Below, piece after piece: positions 36,699 to 45,514 of a stretch of DNA of 64,000 nt. A program made the translations under genes and the position numbers. Within the stretch, counting starts at the first letter, position 1, and the number at the start of each line of letters is the position of its first letter. Origin of the DNA: an uncultured Flavobacteriaceae bacterium (GTDB lineage Bacteria; Bacteroidota; Bacteroidia; Flavobacteriales; Flavobacteriaceae). Below the pieces are notes generated by a model. That model made no database searches and was not told the DNA's origin. It was given only the letters and a program-made list of their open reading frames with translations. The stretch lies in NCBI GenBank assembly GCA_905181825.1, contig CAJIZJ010000012.1:1-64000 (forward strand). The letters are read 5' to 3'.

Positions 36699-36706
36699 TA
36701 TATTTG
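36699..36706 (+). promoter_or_regulatory. Candidate -7 element for the M28 peptidase gene (TATATTTG)
   Basis: Perfect TAnnTTTG, 26 bases before the ATG. The nearest TTTG (36681) is only 14 bases away, so the promoter is incomplete by the standard rule. Confidence 0.4.
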
Positions 36707-36732
36707 AAAGTTATTAATACTACAAAACAACT

Positions 36733-38241
36733 ATGAAACATCCTATATTATTTTTATTCTTTACTATTGTGTCCTTCCAAGTTTTCGGACAGTCAAATAA
36801 ACAAGAATTTTATTCGGAAACCATTACATCCCAAGAACTAAAAGAAAAGCTATACACCTATGCTTCTGATGAGTTTGAAGGCCGAGAGACAGGAACTAAT
36901 GGCTTAACAATCGCTATTAACTACTTAAAAGAGCACTATGTTAATTTAGAAGTAAACGCGGCAAAAGTTGATGGAAACTATTTCCAAAATGTTCCGTTGA
37001 AACTAGTTAAAACTCCTGATGTTTCTATGGGCATAGACAATGAGTCTTTTGGTTATTACACAGACTTTATAAGTCTAGTTGGTGGAGAATCAGTCCAAAT
37101 AGAAACCAAAAACATTATTCTTGTTGGTCATGGAATTAGCGATGACAATTACAATGACTACGACGGCATTGACGTTACTGGTAAAATAGTAGTTGCTATT
37201 GGAGGTGAACCAAAAGGCAAAGATGACAATTATCTAGTAAGTGGAACTACCGAGATTTCTAAATGGTCTAATAACCGCCAAGAAATAAGATCAAAATCAA
37301 ACACAGCTAAAGAGCGAGGCGCAAAAGCATTTTTTTTAATTAATGATTCATTGTTTCAAATTTATGCTCCTTATTATAAAGCAAGAGATGAAAGTGGCGG
37401 TGAAAGTAGCCTAGTATTAGATGTAAACGAAGAAGGCGCTATGTACACCTTTTTGGTGGGGCAATCTATGGAAGCACCACTATTAGCTGGGAAACAAATT
37501 AAAATCGATTATAATCAAAATAACGAGTCTATTACTTCAGACAATGTTGCTGCAATGATCAAAGGATCAGAAAAGCCAGACGAATATATCGTTCTTTCAG
37601 CGCATTTAGACCATGTAGGCATGCATGATGGGGAAGTTTTTAATGGAGCAGATGATGACGGTTCAGGAACCGTTGCCATTCTAGAAATTGCAGAAGCTTT
37701 TAAAGCGGCTGTAGAAGAGGGTAATGGTCCAAAGCGTTCTATTATATTTCTGCACGTTACAGGCGAAGAAAAAGGGCTTTTAGGTTCTCAGTACTATACA
37801 GACTACGACCCAATTGTGCCTTTAGCACAAACCGTAGCTAATTTAAATATAGATATGATTGGTCGTACTGACCCTAAACGACTAGAAGGCAAACGTAATT
37901 ACATCTACCTGATTGGAAGTGATAAGCTGAGTACTGACTTACATAATATTTCTGAAGAGGTGAATTCAAAGTATACCAATATTGAATTAGACTACACGTA
38001 TAATGATGAAAACGACCCGAACCGATACTACTACCGATCAGATCATTATAACTTTGCGAAAAACAATATCCCTGTTATATTCTATTTTAATGGGACCCAT
38101 GATGATTATCACCAAGCTTCTGATACGCCTGACAAAATTCAGTATGATTTATTAGAAAACAGAACGCGATTGGTATTTCATACGGCTTGGGAACTAGCTA
38201 ATAGAGATGAAGCTGTGAGAGTAGACAAGATAGCAGAATAA
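36733..38241 (+). CDS. M28 family zinc aminopeptidase, exported
   Basis: A 502-residue protein with a signal peptide (MKHPILFLFFTIVSFQVFGQ). An inserted PA-type domain occupies roughly residues 110-260. The M28 dizinc site is readable: SAHLDHVG (His), NGADDDGSG (bridging Asp), TGEEKGLLGS (general-base Glu and ligand Glu), NIDMIGR (Asp) and SDHYNF (His). It would cleave N-terminal residues of extracellular or periplasmic peptides. All metal residues are present, unlike the M1-like protein at 14895. Confidence 0.92.
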   Translation: MKHPILFLFFTIVSFQVFGQSNKQEFYSETITSQELKEKLYTYASDEFEGRETGTNGLTIAINYLKEHYVNLEVNAAKVDGNYFQNVPLKLVKTPDVSMGIDNESFGYYTDFISLVGGESVQIETKNIILVGHGISDDNYNDYDGIDVTGKIVVAIGGEPKGKDDNYLVSGTTEISKWSNNRQEIRSKSNTAKERGAKAFFLINDSLFQIYAPYYKARDESGGESSLVLDVNEEGAMYTFLVGQSMEAPLLAGKQIKIDYNQNNESITSDNVAAMIKGSEKPDEYIVLSAHLDHVGMHDGEVFNGADDDGSGTVAILEIAEAFKAAVEEGNGPKRSIIFLHVTGEEKGLLGSQYYTDYDPIVPLAQTVANLNIDMIGRTDPKRLEGKRNYIYLIGSDKLSTDLHNISEEVNSKYTNIELDYTYNDENDPNRYYYRSDHYNFAKNNIPVIFYFNGTHDDYHQASDTPDKIQYDLLENRTRLVFHTAWELANRDEAVRVDKIAE

Positions 38242-38263
38242 TAAACAATACTATACAAACAAA

Positions 38264-38293
38264 AAAAGCTTCTCTTAAATAAGAGAAGCTTTT
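38264..38293. terminator. Bidirectional terminator between M28 gene and tRNA-His
   Basis: AAAAGCTTCTCTT-AAAT-AAGAGAAGCTTTT: 13-bp perfect stem, A-rich left flank and T-rich right flank. Serves the peptidase and the tRNA from either side. Confidence 0.92.
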
Positions 38294-38301
38294 GCTTTTT
38301 G

Positions 38302-38376
38302 GGTGGAAGACCGGGTTCGAACCGGCGACCCTTGGTACCACAAACCAATGCTCTAACCAACTGAGCTACAACCACC
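38302..38376 (-). tRNA. tRNA-His (GTG)
   Basis: Read on the minus strand: G-1, acceptor GTGGTTG, D arm GCTC...GAGC, anticodon stem TTGGT/ACCAA with loop TTGTGGT (anticodon GTG), T arm GCCGG-TTCGAAC-CCGGT, acceptor 3' side CTTCCAC and C73. The encoded G-1 opposite C73 is the histidine identity pair. CCA is not encoded. Two consecutive U-U mismatches (5:68 and 6:67) lie in the acceptor stem. The overlapping 65-residue ORF (38178-38375) is a shadow of this gene. Confidence 0.93.
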
Positions 38377-38401
38377 GTTTGGCATTCATATAATGCGATT
38401 G

Positions 38402-38432
38402 CAAATGTATAGTATTTATGATTTTATACAAA
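38402..38432 (-). promoter_or_regulatory. Bacteroidota-type promoter of tRNA-His
   Basis: On the minus strand: TTTG, exactly 19 bases, TACATTTG, a full match to TTTG-N19-TAnnTTTG. The -7 box ends about 25 bases before the tRNA 5' end. Confidence 0.8.
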
Positions 38433-38444
38433 CATTTTTTAATT

Positions 38445-39167
38445 TTATTTCAGGTCAAATAACGAATCAATTGCAGGAAATCGTTCAACATTAAATCCTT
38501 CAGCATAGCTAACACCTGTTAATCGTCCTAAATCTGCAGCCCTATAACGTACGCTATCCACAAAATTCTTTGAAGAAATTGGAGTTTCAGGAGCTTGACT
38601 GTTAGGGTTATAGAACTGAGTTGAGTAAGCTAATACAGATTCCATTTTTTGATCTATATGCTCAGATATATCAACTACAAAATCAGGATTAAGCGGCTTC
38701 CATTGTATGTAATGGTATATAGATTTGGGACGCCAAGGCGACTGAACAACTTCAAAATCTATAGATTTGGTCTCTATTTTAACCAATCCGCTTAAAAAAC
38801 AAGCATCACTTACCAACTTGCTAGCTGCTCCGTGATCAATATGACGGTCATCAACTGCATTACACAATACAATTTCTGGTTGGTATTGTCTTATCAATTT
38901 AACGACTTCTAATTTATGTGCTTTATCGTTTACAATAAATCCATCTAAAAAATTAATGTTCTTTCTAAATGAAACGCCTAAAATAGAAGCTGCATTATTA
39001 GCCTCAACAGCTCTTGTTTGAGCAGTACCACGAGTTCCTAGTTCTCCTTTTGTTAGATCAATAATACCAACCGTTTTACCGTTGTTTATTTCTTTAATAA
39101 GTGTACCACCACAACTCAATTCTACGTCGTCTGGATGTGCACCAAAAGCTAGGATATCTATTTTCAT
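38445..39167 (-). CDS. bshB1: Bacillithiol biosynthesis deacetylase BshB1
   Basis: A 240-residue LmbE-type zinc deacetylase: AHPDDVELSCGGT at residue 10 and HIDHGAA (zinc His), with the BshB1-like segment LTKGELGTRGT. It removes acetyl from GlcNAc-malate to give GlcN-malate, precursor of bacillithiol-type thiols. It starts three bases after the preceding PLP enzyme of the same strand ends, so they form one operon joining thiol synthesis to sulfur amino-acid metabolism. bshA and bshC are not in the window. Confidence 0.9.
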   Translation of the reverse strand: MKIDILAFGAHPDDVELSCGGTLIKEINNGKTVGIIDLTKGELGTRGTAQTRAVEANNAASILGVSFRKNINFLDGFIVNDKAHKLEVVKLIRQYQPEIVLCNAVDDRHIDHGAASKLVSDACFLSGLVKIETKSIDFEVVQSPWRPKSIYHYIQWKPLNPDFVVDISEHIDQKMESVLAYSTQFYNPNSQAPETPISSKNFVDSVRYRAADLGRLTGVSYAEGFNVERFPAIDSLFDLK

Positions 39168-39170
39168 TTT

Positions 39171-40331
39171 TTAACGTTTAGTATGACTTGCAGAAATAGC
39201 CTGTTCAATGTCATTAATTAAATCTGATTTGTTTTCAATACCTACCGAAAAACGGATTAATTGATCTGTAATCCCTTGTGAGAGCCGGTCAGACTCGGTA
39301 AGTAGAGCGTGTGAAGTTTTTGATGGTAATAACATGGTGCTCTCTACCCCTGCCAAACTCATTGAGGGTTTGATAAGTTGAAGCGCTTTTAAAAAAGCTT
39401 CAACATTATGATCTTTTGTCAACTCAAAAGACATCATAGCTCCATAGCCTTTCATTTGAATTTTTGCTAAACTATGGTACTCATTTGTTTTTAAACCTGG
39501 ATAATATACCGAGTTAACGGCGTTATGTTTGTATAAAAATTTAGCCAATCGTTTTGCATTACGTTGTTGTGCCTTCACTCTAATACCTAATGTCTTCATG
39601 CTTCTTTCAAGCAACCATACTGTGTAATCGCTAAGATTACCTCCAAAATCTTTAGATAAATTCCATATTTTATCCATTATTTCTTGACTAGATGCAACAG
39701 CACCTGCGCTGATATCACTGTGACCTCCAAAATACTTAGTAGCACTATGCATTACTATATCAATTCCCAAATCTAAAGGATTTTGAACAATAGGTGATGC
39801 AAAAGTATTATCGGCAGCTGTTATTATTTCATGGCTTTTAGCCAATTTAGCAACAGCAAATATATCAACCAATTTTAGTAATGGATTGGAAGGTGTTTCA
39901 ATGTATATTAATTTAGTGTTAGTTTGAATACAGTCTTCAAAAGACTCAGGCAATAAATCTTTAGTAAAGCTATACTCAATTCCGTAACTATTGAAATGAG
40001 ACTCTATAAAATTACGAGTCCCTCCATAAATATCATTTTGGATTACGGCATGATCTCCAGATTTTAAAAAAGTTAGCAAAGTGGACGATATCGCAGCCAT
40101 TCCAGATCCAAAAATCATGGCGGCTTCGGCATGTTCCAGAGCTGCAATTTTCTTAGAAAGACTTTCCTGGTTTGGGGTATTGAAATAACGCGGATAACGC
40201 TTCGTATCAACATCCATAAAATCATAAGAGGTCGACATATACAATGGGGAGACAGCTCCTTTAAAGGTGGTGTCTTCTAAAGCGCCTTCGTGGGTGCAAA
40301 TGGTGTTTACCCCTTTAGTTGTTGAATTCAT
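39171..40331 (-). CDS. Trans-sulfuration-type PLP enzyme (cystathionine gamma-synthase/lyase family)
   Basis: A 386-residue fold-type I PLP enzyme. The PLP lysine is in MHSATKYFGGHSD and the phosphate-binding loop in FGSGMAAISS. The family covers cystathionine gamma-synthase, cystathionine beta/gamma-lyase and methionine gamma-lyase; sequence alone does not separate them here. Operon with bshB1 hints at cysteine supply for bacillithiol. A paralogue lies at 54531. Confidence 0.85.
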   Translation of the reverse strand: MNSTTKGVNTICTHEGALEDTTFKGAVSPLYMSTSYDFMDVDTKRYPRYFNTPNQESLSKKIAALEHAEAAMIFGSGMAAISSTLLTFLKSGDHAVIQNDIYGGTRNFIESHFNSYGIEYSFTKDLLPESFEDCIQTNTKLIYIETPSNPLLKLVDIFAVAKLAKSHEIITAADNTFASPIVQNPLDLGIDIVMHSATKYFGGHSDISAGAVASSQEIMDKIWNLSKDFGGNLSDYTVWLLERSMKTLGIRVKAQQRNAKRLAKFLYKHNAVNSVYYPGLKTNEYHSLAKIQMKGYGAMMSFELTKDHNVEAFLKALQLIKPSMSLAGVESTMLLPSKTSHALLTESDRLSQGITDQLIRFSVGIENKSDLINDIEQAISASHTKR

Positions 40332-40352
40332 TTTGTTTTATTAAAAGATCTG

Positions 40353-40460
40353 TTAGCTTTTGCCTATGTCGTTGAACTGCTTTATCAAAACAATAGCCCA
40401 TATGACAACGCAGACAGAAACAAACACAGAAAAAGATACTACTATAGTATTAGCGGTCAA
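40353..40460 (-). CDS. Candidate small membrane protein (not in ORF track)
   Basis: A 35-residue frame starting at TTG (40460), overlapping the end of the 61-residue gene by 11 bases, and stopping at 40353. It encodes MTANTIVVSFSVF... with one long hydrophobic stretch (TIVVSFSVFVSVCVVIWAIVLI) followed by KQFNDIGKS, a plausible single-pass membrane peptide. The overlap with the upstream small membrane gene suggests coupling. The start codon is weak, so this is tentative. Confidence 0.35.
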   Translation of the reverse strand: MTANTIVVSFSVFVSVCVVIWAIVLIKQFNDIGKS

Positions 40461-40635
40461 GACGAAAAAGTTTAAAAAATATCATTAGACCTAAAAGCAT
40501 TGGTGCCCAGATCCCTACAAAAATGCCGTGTAACTTATCTCCAGAAAAAAACAAATATTCAGAGACACAAATAATGGCGGCGCACAATCCTAAGAGCAAA
40601 ACATTGGTGACTCCCAGTTTTTTAATAAAATTCAT
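40450..40635 (-). CDS. Small two-helix membrane protein, unknown function
   Basis: 61 residues with two hydrophobic helices (VLLLGLCAAIICVSEYLFF and GIFVGIWAPMLLGLMIFF) and a charged C-terminal tail FKLFRLDR. I suspect one of the small Bacteroidota DUF membrane families but cannot name it with confidence. It is upstream of the PLP enzyme/bshB1 pair on the same strand. Confidence 0.68.
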   Translation of the reverse strand: MNFIKKLGVTNVLLLGLCAAIICVSEYLFFSGDKLHGIFVGIWAPMLLGLMIFFKLFRLDR

Positions 40636-40739
40636 GTTAGTTATATTTAACTCGAAAGTATAAAAAAAATATTATTTAATCTTAGTTTATTTCTGAAATC
40701 TACCCCCTGATATTTATTATCTTCGTAAAAAAAAAAACG

Positions 40740-41399
40740 ATGTTAAAAGCAGTACTTTTTGATATGGATGGCGTCATTGTAGACACCGAACCCCTACACC
40801 ACAAAGCCTACCAAATGATGTTTAATGATTTTGAAATAAAGGTGTCAGAATCAATGTATCATGGCTTTACGGGCCAATCCACACGGAGTATCTGTGAGTT
40901 TCTATGTGAACATTATATCCTAAAGGCTAAACCAATTGATTTAGAAAAAACGAAGCGAGCCCATTTTACTAAATTATTTTTTGAAGACCCAGATCTTCAC
41001 CTTATTAATGGCGTTGAAGACCTTATTAAAAATTACCATACCAATGGACTGACATTGGTTGTTGCCTCTTCTGCATCCATGTTTACCATCAATAATGTGA
41101 TGAAACGTTTTAAATTAGATCCTTATTTTAAAGACAAATTAAGCGGTGCAGATTTAAAAGCTTCCAAACCACATCCAGAAATATTCATAAACGCCGCAAA
41201 AGCAGCCAGGGTCTCCCCTACTGAATGTTTTGTCATTGAAGATTCTACCAATGGAATTATAGCAGCAAAAGAAGCAAACATATTTTGTATTGCCTACAAG
41301 AGTGAGAATTCAAAAGATCAAGATTATTCAAGGGCAGACCTGCTAATTTCAGATTATAACGTTATTAAATACGATACAGTCAAAGACCTATTTAATTAA
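40740..41399 (+). CDS. HAD-IA hydrolase, beta-phosphoglucomutase-like
   Basis: A 219-residue HAD protein: motif I FDMDGVIVDTEPLH, motif II SSAS, motif III Lys in KASKPHPEIF, motif IV VIEDSTNGI. The four motifs place it with subclass IA phosphatases/phosphoglucomutases acting on small sugar phosphates. Substrate not determined. It ends six bases before the convergent ResB-CcsA gene. Confidence 0.87.
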   Translation: MLKAVLFDMDGVIVDTEPLHHKAYQMMFNDFEIKVSESMYHGFTGQSTRSICEFLCEHYILKAKPIDLEKTKRAHFTKLFFEDPDLHLINGVEDLIKNYHTNGLTLVVASSASMFTINNVMKRFKLDPYFKDKLSGADLKASKPHPEIFINAAKAARVSPTECFVIEDSTNGIIAAKEANIFCIAYKSENSKDQDYSRADLLISDYNVIKYDTVKDLFN

Positions 41400-41404
41400 A
41401 CTAT

Positions 41405-44400
41405 TTATTTCAAAAAATACTTCTTATGCTTTCTATAGGCTAATATAGAAATAACAGTCAATGATATTAGAGCAGCTGCTATATAAGTGATGCTAATTTG
41501 TTGGTCATCTTTTGCATATGAGTGTAAGCCCGCTAAGTAAAAGTTAACACCAAAATAAGTCATCATTATACTCCCAAATGCCACCACAGAAGCCACACTA
41601 AAGCCAAATCGGCTTCTCAATCCGGGGATCAAACGCATGTGAATCACAAATGCATAAATCATAATACTTATTAGAGCCCATGTTTCTTTAGGATCCCAAC
41701 CCCAATAGCGTCCCCAGCTTTCGTTGGCCCACATGCCGCCTAGGAAATTTCCTATGGTTAACATTACTAAACCAACAGTCAACGCCATTTCGTTAATAAT
41801 CGTAAGCTCTTTAATATTAAGCGCCATCTTTTCTTTATTCTTTGCATTGGTTAATATCATTAACAACAATGTAATAAGTCCTAATATCATTCCTAGCGTA
41901 AATGGCCCATAGCTGCCCACGATAATAGCCACGTGAATCATTAACCAGTAACTATTTAAAACTGGCTGCAGGTTTCCAATTGAGGGATCCATCCAATTCC
42001 AATGAGCAATCATCAATATCATAGCGGTTACAAAAGCAGTTGAAGCAAAGGTTAAATCACTTTTCTTACCTAACATCACACCAAAAGCCATGGTAGCCCA
42101 AGCCACATAAATCATCGATTCGTAAGCATCACTCCAAGGGGCATGACCAGAAATGTACCAACGTGCTATGAGTCCAAGCGTGTGAAGACCAAAACAAACC
42201 CAAATTAAATACTTGAAGGTTTGAACTGAATAACGCAAGGCTTTGCTACGGTCTTTAAAAATTTGAACAATGAGTAACAAGAACATTAAGCTACTTGCAT
42301 ACATATAGTACTCAAATAGCTTCTTGAAAATATCATATCGGTTGTATAAAATCTCAGTCTTAATTTTATCTTCACTAATAGTAGTATCGCCCCCATACTT
42401 TGTTTGAGTTGCTTTTATTGCGGCTAATAATTGCTGACTTTTAGAAAAATCTGTTTTTGAAACTTTATCATTTTGAAGGGTCGCCATATAGGCAATAAAA
42501 CCTGTTTTAATAAAGTTTCCATACAAGGAATCTTTTAAAACATACCCACCTTCTCTAAAGCCTTTAGATGATACCCATGTATTGTTTTCATCATCAGGAA
42601 TAGGGTATAAACGCAACGCGCTCCCTTCTAAGGTATTGAACAACAAACTCACGCGTTGATCGGTTTCTTTAAATATCTTTTGAATGGCTGTTGGTACTTG
42701 TGCGCCGTAAGCATCCTCTAGATAAGGCCCAAGTTTATAATCTAAATTTGGGGATAAAAAATCTACTAAGGCGGCATATTTAGCGGTTTTATTTAAGCCT
42801 AGTAATGTTCTGATTGTATCCGCTTTTTTTGCTTTTAGATAGATCAAGGGAACGTTGTACCACAGTTGTGGACTTTCCTGCATTGACAGAAACACTTGGT
42901 TGGCGTCAAAGGTTTGATACACATCTTTTTTACTCAGTTTCCGAAGGAGTTCAGACGCATAGGTATTTATGGGTTTCATCCGTCCATCCGTATCCTGGAT
43001 AACCAAATGACCAAAGCGATCTGCTTCAATTGCTGGGGTAATATTAAGTTTTAAAATAGAATCTAACTGCGTTTGAGTTGGTCGTACATTAACATGATCA
43101 GAGCCATGAGGTGTTTGTGTATATCCATTAAAAGAAATGAGAAATAATATAAGCGTTACTAATTTCGATTTCTTTATTTTTATTTTGTCTAGTTGTCGTC
43201 TCAAAGATTCCATACGAGCATGTTTTGATAATAAAACGGCCATGAGCCCAAAATACAGCAAATAATAGCCTAGGTAGGTAAACCAAGTACCCCAGTAGTC
43301 GTGATTTACAGATAAAATAGTTCCCTTTTCATCGGGGTCAAAAGAAGATTGGAAAAATTTATACCCGCGGTGGTTTAAGATATTATTCATATAAATATGA
43401 AAATCAAAATCCTCATTTTCAGCATCTAAAACACTGACTTTACTTTCAAATGAAGCATAACTCTTCTCTGTTCCAGGATAGCGCTCCGCAATAAAATCGT
43501 TTAGTTTAATTTCAAAGGGAAGCTCTAGAAGCTTTGATCCATATTTAAAGGCAAAATCTAACCCACCTACTTCAATTTGCTTAAAGGGGTTGTTAGCTCC
43601 CTTACCCCCTAATAACTTAACTATTTTTGTATCTCCGTTAGCGGTAACTTTTAAGGCAATTCCGTCTTCATCACCTTTTAATAATTTAGACTTTTTAACG
43701 ACATCAAACACCCCTTTGATGACAGGTTTTGGAAACACAATAGCTTGATTTCCAATAATATAGCGCGATCTTAATACTAAGGTTTGGATACTATCTTTGA
43801 CCAGCCGTCCTTGAAAACGAGTGGCCATAGTCATATATTCACCCTCGTATGGCGATTGAATTGTTAAATCGTTTTCTGAATAAGTAATATTAATAGCCCC
43901 ATCAGTCGGTTTATTAAGCGCATACAGCACATTATGTATGCTACTAACCTGCCCTAGTTTGAGGAAGTGGTTGTGTGGAGCTCCGTCAGCAGCTTCTACA
44001 ATTTTTAAATAGTACTCTCCATCTTCTGATGGAATGATATCTTCTTCTGCGCCTTCGATAAAATCAACCAACTTAACGCTTACTTCTGAAGTATTATAAG
44101 ACGTATTGAACGTGTGTTTGTTTGTAAGTCGTGGCGAAAAATCAACCTCTTGTTCTTCAACGCGTCGCACAAGTTGTCCATTAATTTCAAAATCCCCGTC
44201 AATATAGGTGGTCAGGTATGTTTTCTGAGATAAAAATGTATTTTCAGTGGCACCTTCCCGAATAGACATCATGCCTTCAAACCCATGATATCGAGTGATA
44301 AATGCCCCTAAAAGAATAAATATAAAAGAAAGATGAAGTGTTAAGGTGGCCCATTTTTCTTTTCTCAAAAGTCGATATCTAAAAATATTTCCTGCAAAAT

Positions 44401-44590
44401 TAATAATGAATACGCCCATAATAGCTTCAAACCATCGCGCATTGTAAATAAGGGTGCGCGAATACGGCGTTGGTGAGGTACTTTGACCTTGATCCATAAA
44501 GGTACCCACCGCCATGGCAACTGCAAAAACAATGAAAAGCGTTCCTGTTAAACGGGTTGAAAAAAGCAGATTGGATAATTTTTTTAGCAT
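41405..44590 (-). CDS. Fused ResB-CcsA cytochrome c biogenesis protein
   Basis: A 1061-residue membrane protein that combines System II haem-handling subunits. Residues ~1-460 are ResB-like with membrane helices around a long periplasmic region. A second hydrophobic start (KLVTLILFLISFNGYTQ) near 480 begins the second half, followed by a periplasmic segment and the CcsA helices with the WWD-type motif ESWGRYWGWDPKETWA near residue 965. Together they deliver and attach haem to apocytochrome c outside the cytoplasmic membrane. The fusion is known from Bacteroidota and epsilonproteobacteria. A TACATTTG -7-type element lies about 30 bases upstream. Confidence 0.92.
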   Translation of the reverse strand: MLKKLSNLLFSTRLTGTLFIVFAVAMAVGTFMDQGQSTSPTPYSRTLIYNARWFEAIMGVFIINFAGNIFRYRLLRKEKWATLTLHLSFIFILLGAFITRYHGFEGMMSIREGATENTFLSQKTYLTTYIDGDFEINGQLVRRVEEQEVDFSPRLTNKHTFNTSYNTSEVSVKLVDFIEGAEEDIIPSEDGEYYLKIVEAADGAPHNHFLKLGQVSSIHNVLYALNKPTDGAINITYSENDLTIQSPYEGEYMTMATRFQGRLVKDSIQTLVLRSRYIIGNQAIVFPKPVIKGVFDVVKKSKLLKGDEDGIALKVTANGDTKIVKLLGGKGANNPFKQIEVGGLDFAFKYGSKLLELPFEIKLNDFIAERYPGTEKSYASFESKVSVLDAENEDFDFHIYMNNILNHRGYKFFQSSFDPDEKGTILSVNHDYWGTWFTYLGYYLLYFGLMAVLLSKHARMESLRRQLDKIKIKKSKLVTLILFLISFNGYTQTPHGSDHVNVRPTQTQLDSILKLNITPAIEADRFGHLVIQDTDGRMKPINTYASELLRKLSKKDVYQTFDANQVFLSMQESPQLWYNVPLIYLKAKKADTIRTLLGLNKTAKYAALVDFLSPNLDYKLGPYLEDAYGAQVPTAIQKIFKETDQRVSLLFNTLEGSALRLYPIPDDENNTWVSSKGFREGGYVLKDSLYGNFIKTGFIAYMATLQNDKVSKTDFSKSQQLLAAIKATQTKYGGDTTISEDKIKTEILYNRYDIFKKLFEYYMYASSLMFLLLIVQIFKDRSKALRYSVQTFKYLIWVCFGLHTLGLIARWYISGHAPWSDAYESMIYVAWATMAFGVMLGKKSDLTFASTAFVTAMILMIAHWNWMDPSIGNLQPVLNSYWLMIHVAIIVGSYGPFTLGMILGLITLLLMILTNAKNKEKMALNIKELTIINEMALTVGLVMLTIGNFLGGMWANESWGRYWGWDPKETWALISIMIYAFVIHMRLIPGLRSRFGFSVASVVAFGSIMMTYFGVNFYLAGLHSYAKDDQQISITYIAAALISLTVISILAYRKHKKYFLK

Positions 44591-44743
44591 GCCAAAATAG
44601 TCTCAATTAAATGAAATGCAAATGTACTTATTATAATAAGAAAAGTCATTTATGTTAATCGGTTTTAACAGTTATTTAAATAAAATAAAGGCATTGCTTA
44701 GGTTAAACTTTCAAAAGACAGATTACTTGTTTATTTTAGCTGA

Positions 44744-45514
44744 ATGATATCAGTCGTTGTTATAGGAGCTGGAAATGTTGGGTCTCATTTAGTGAAGGCC
44801 TTTCAATCTGCTGAAAATATAAATTTAGTACAGTGGTACAGTCGAGATAAAAAATCGATTGAGGCACCAACAAAAGAAATTGAACTCTGTCATGACTTAA
44901 ATAATTTAAAAAGTGCAGATGTATATATCATCGCTGTAAGTGATAAAGCAATTGAAGCCTTATCTAAACAATTACCTTTTAAAAACCGTTTGGTAGTCCA
45001 TACATCTGGCAGTGAAGCCCTTAAAAAGCTTGACATGAAACATAAAAGAGGTGTTTTTTACCCCCTTCAAACATTTTCAAAGACCTCAGAACTAGATTTT
45101 TCACAAGTTCCTTTTTGCATCGAAACTATGGATAAGTTAGATTCAGATCGTCTTAAAGCTCTTGCAACATATATGGGTAGCCCCTCGTACATGATTAACA
45201 CAGAGCAACGCCAAGCCTTACATTTATCTGCAGTATTCATTAACAATTTCACCAATCAATTGTACCGTATTGCTCATGAACTTACTGATTATAAAAGTGT
45301 TAACTTTGATGTATTAAAACCCTTAATTCTAGAAACTGCTAAAAAAGTACAACTTACGTCTCCATACAATGCTCAAACAGGACCTGCTAAACGAAATGAC
45401 CAGGTAACCATTAATCACCATTTAAGAACCTTAGAGACCCACCCTGATTATCAGGCACTATACAAACAACTTACAAATTCAATAAAAACAACACATGGAC
45501 TCAAAAAGCTATAA
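44744..45514 (+). CDS. Rossmann-fold and DUF2520 domain protein
   Basis: A 256-residue protein: N-terminal NAD(P)-binding Rossmann segment (VVVIGAGNVGSHLVKAF) and a C-terminal helical DUF2520 domain (INNFTNQLYRIA). The overall form resembles NADP-dependent oxidoreductases such as ProC/6-phosphogluconate-type enzymes, substrate unknown. It overlaps the KdsC-like gene by 20 bases and is followed by maf, forming a + strand operon. Confidence 0.87.
   Translation: MISVVVIGAGNVGSHLVKAFQSAENINLVQWYSRDKKSIEAPTKEIELCHDLNNLKSADVYIIAVSDKAIEALSKQLPFKNRLVVHTSGSEALKKLDMKHKRGVFYPLQTFSKTSELDFSQVPFCIETMDKLDSDRLKALATYMGSPSYMINTEQRQALHLSAVFINNFTNQLYRIAHELTDYKSVNFDVLKPLILETAKKVQLTSPYNAQTGPAKRNDQVTINHHLRTLETHPDYQALYKQLTNSIKTTHGLKKL

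Noticed and set aside
38178-38375. 65-residue ORF beginning MVVAQLVRALVCGTKGRRFEP
   Set aside because: It is the translation of the tRNA-His gene plus the terminator, a well-known artefact.
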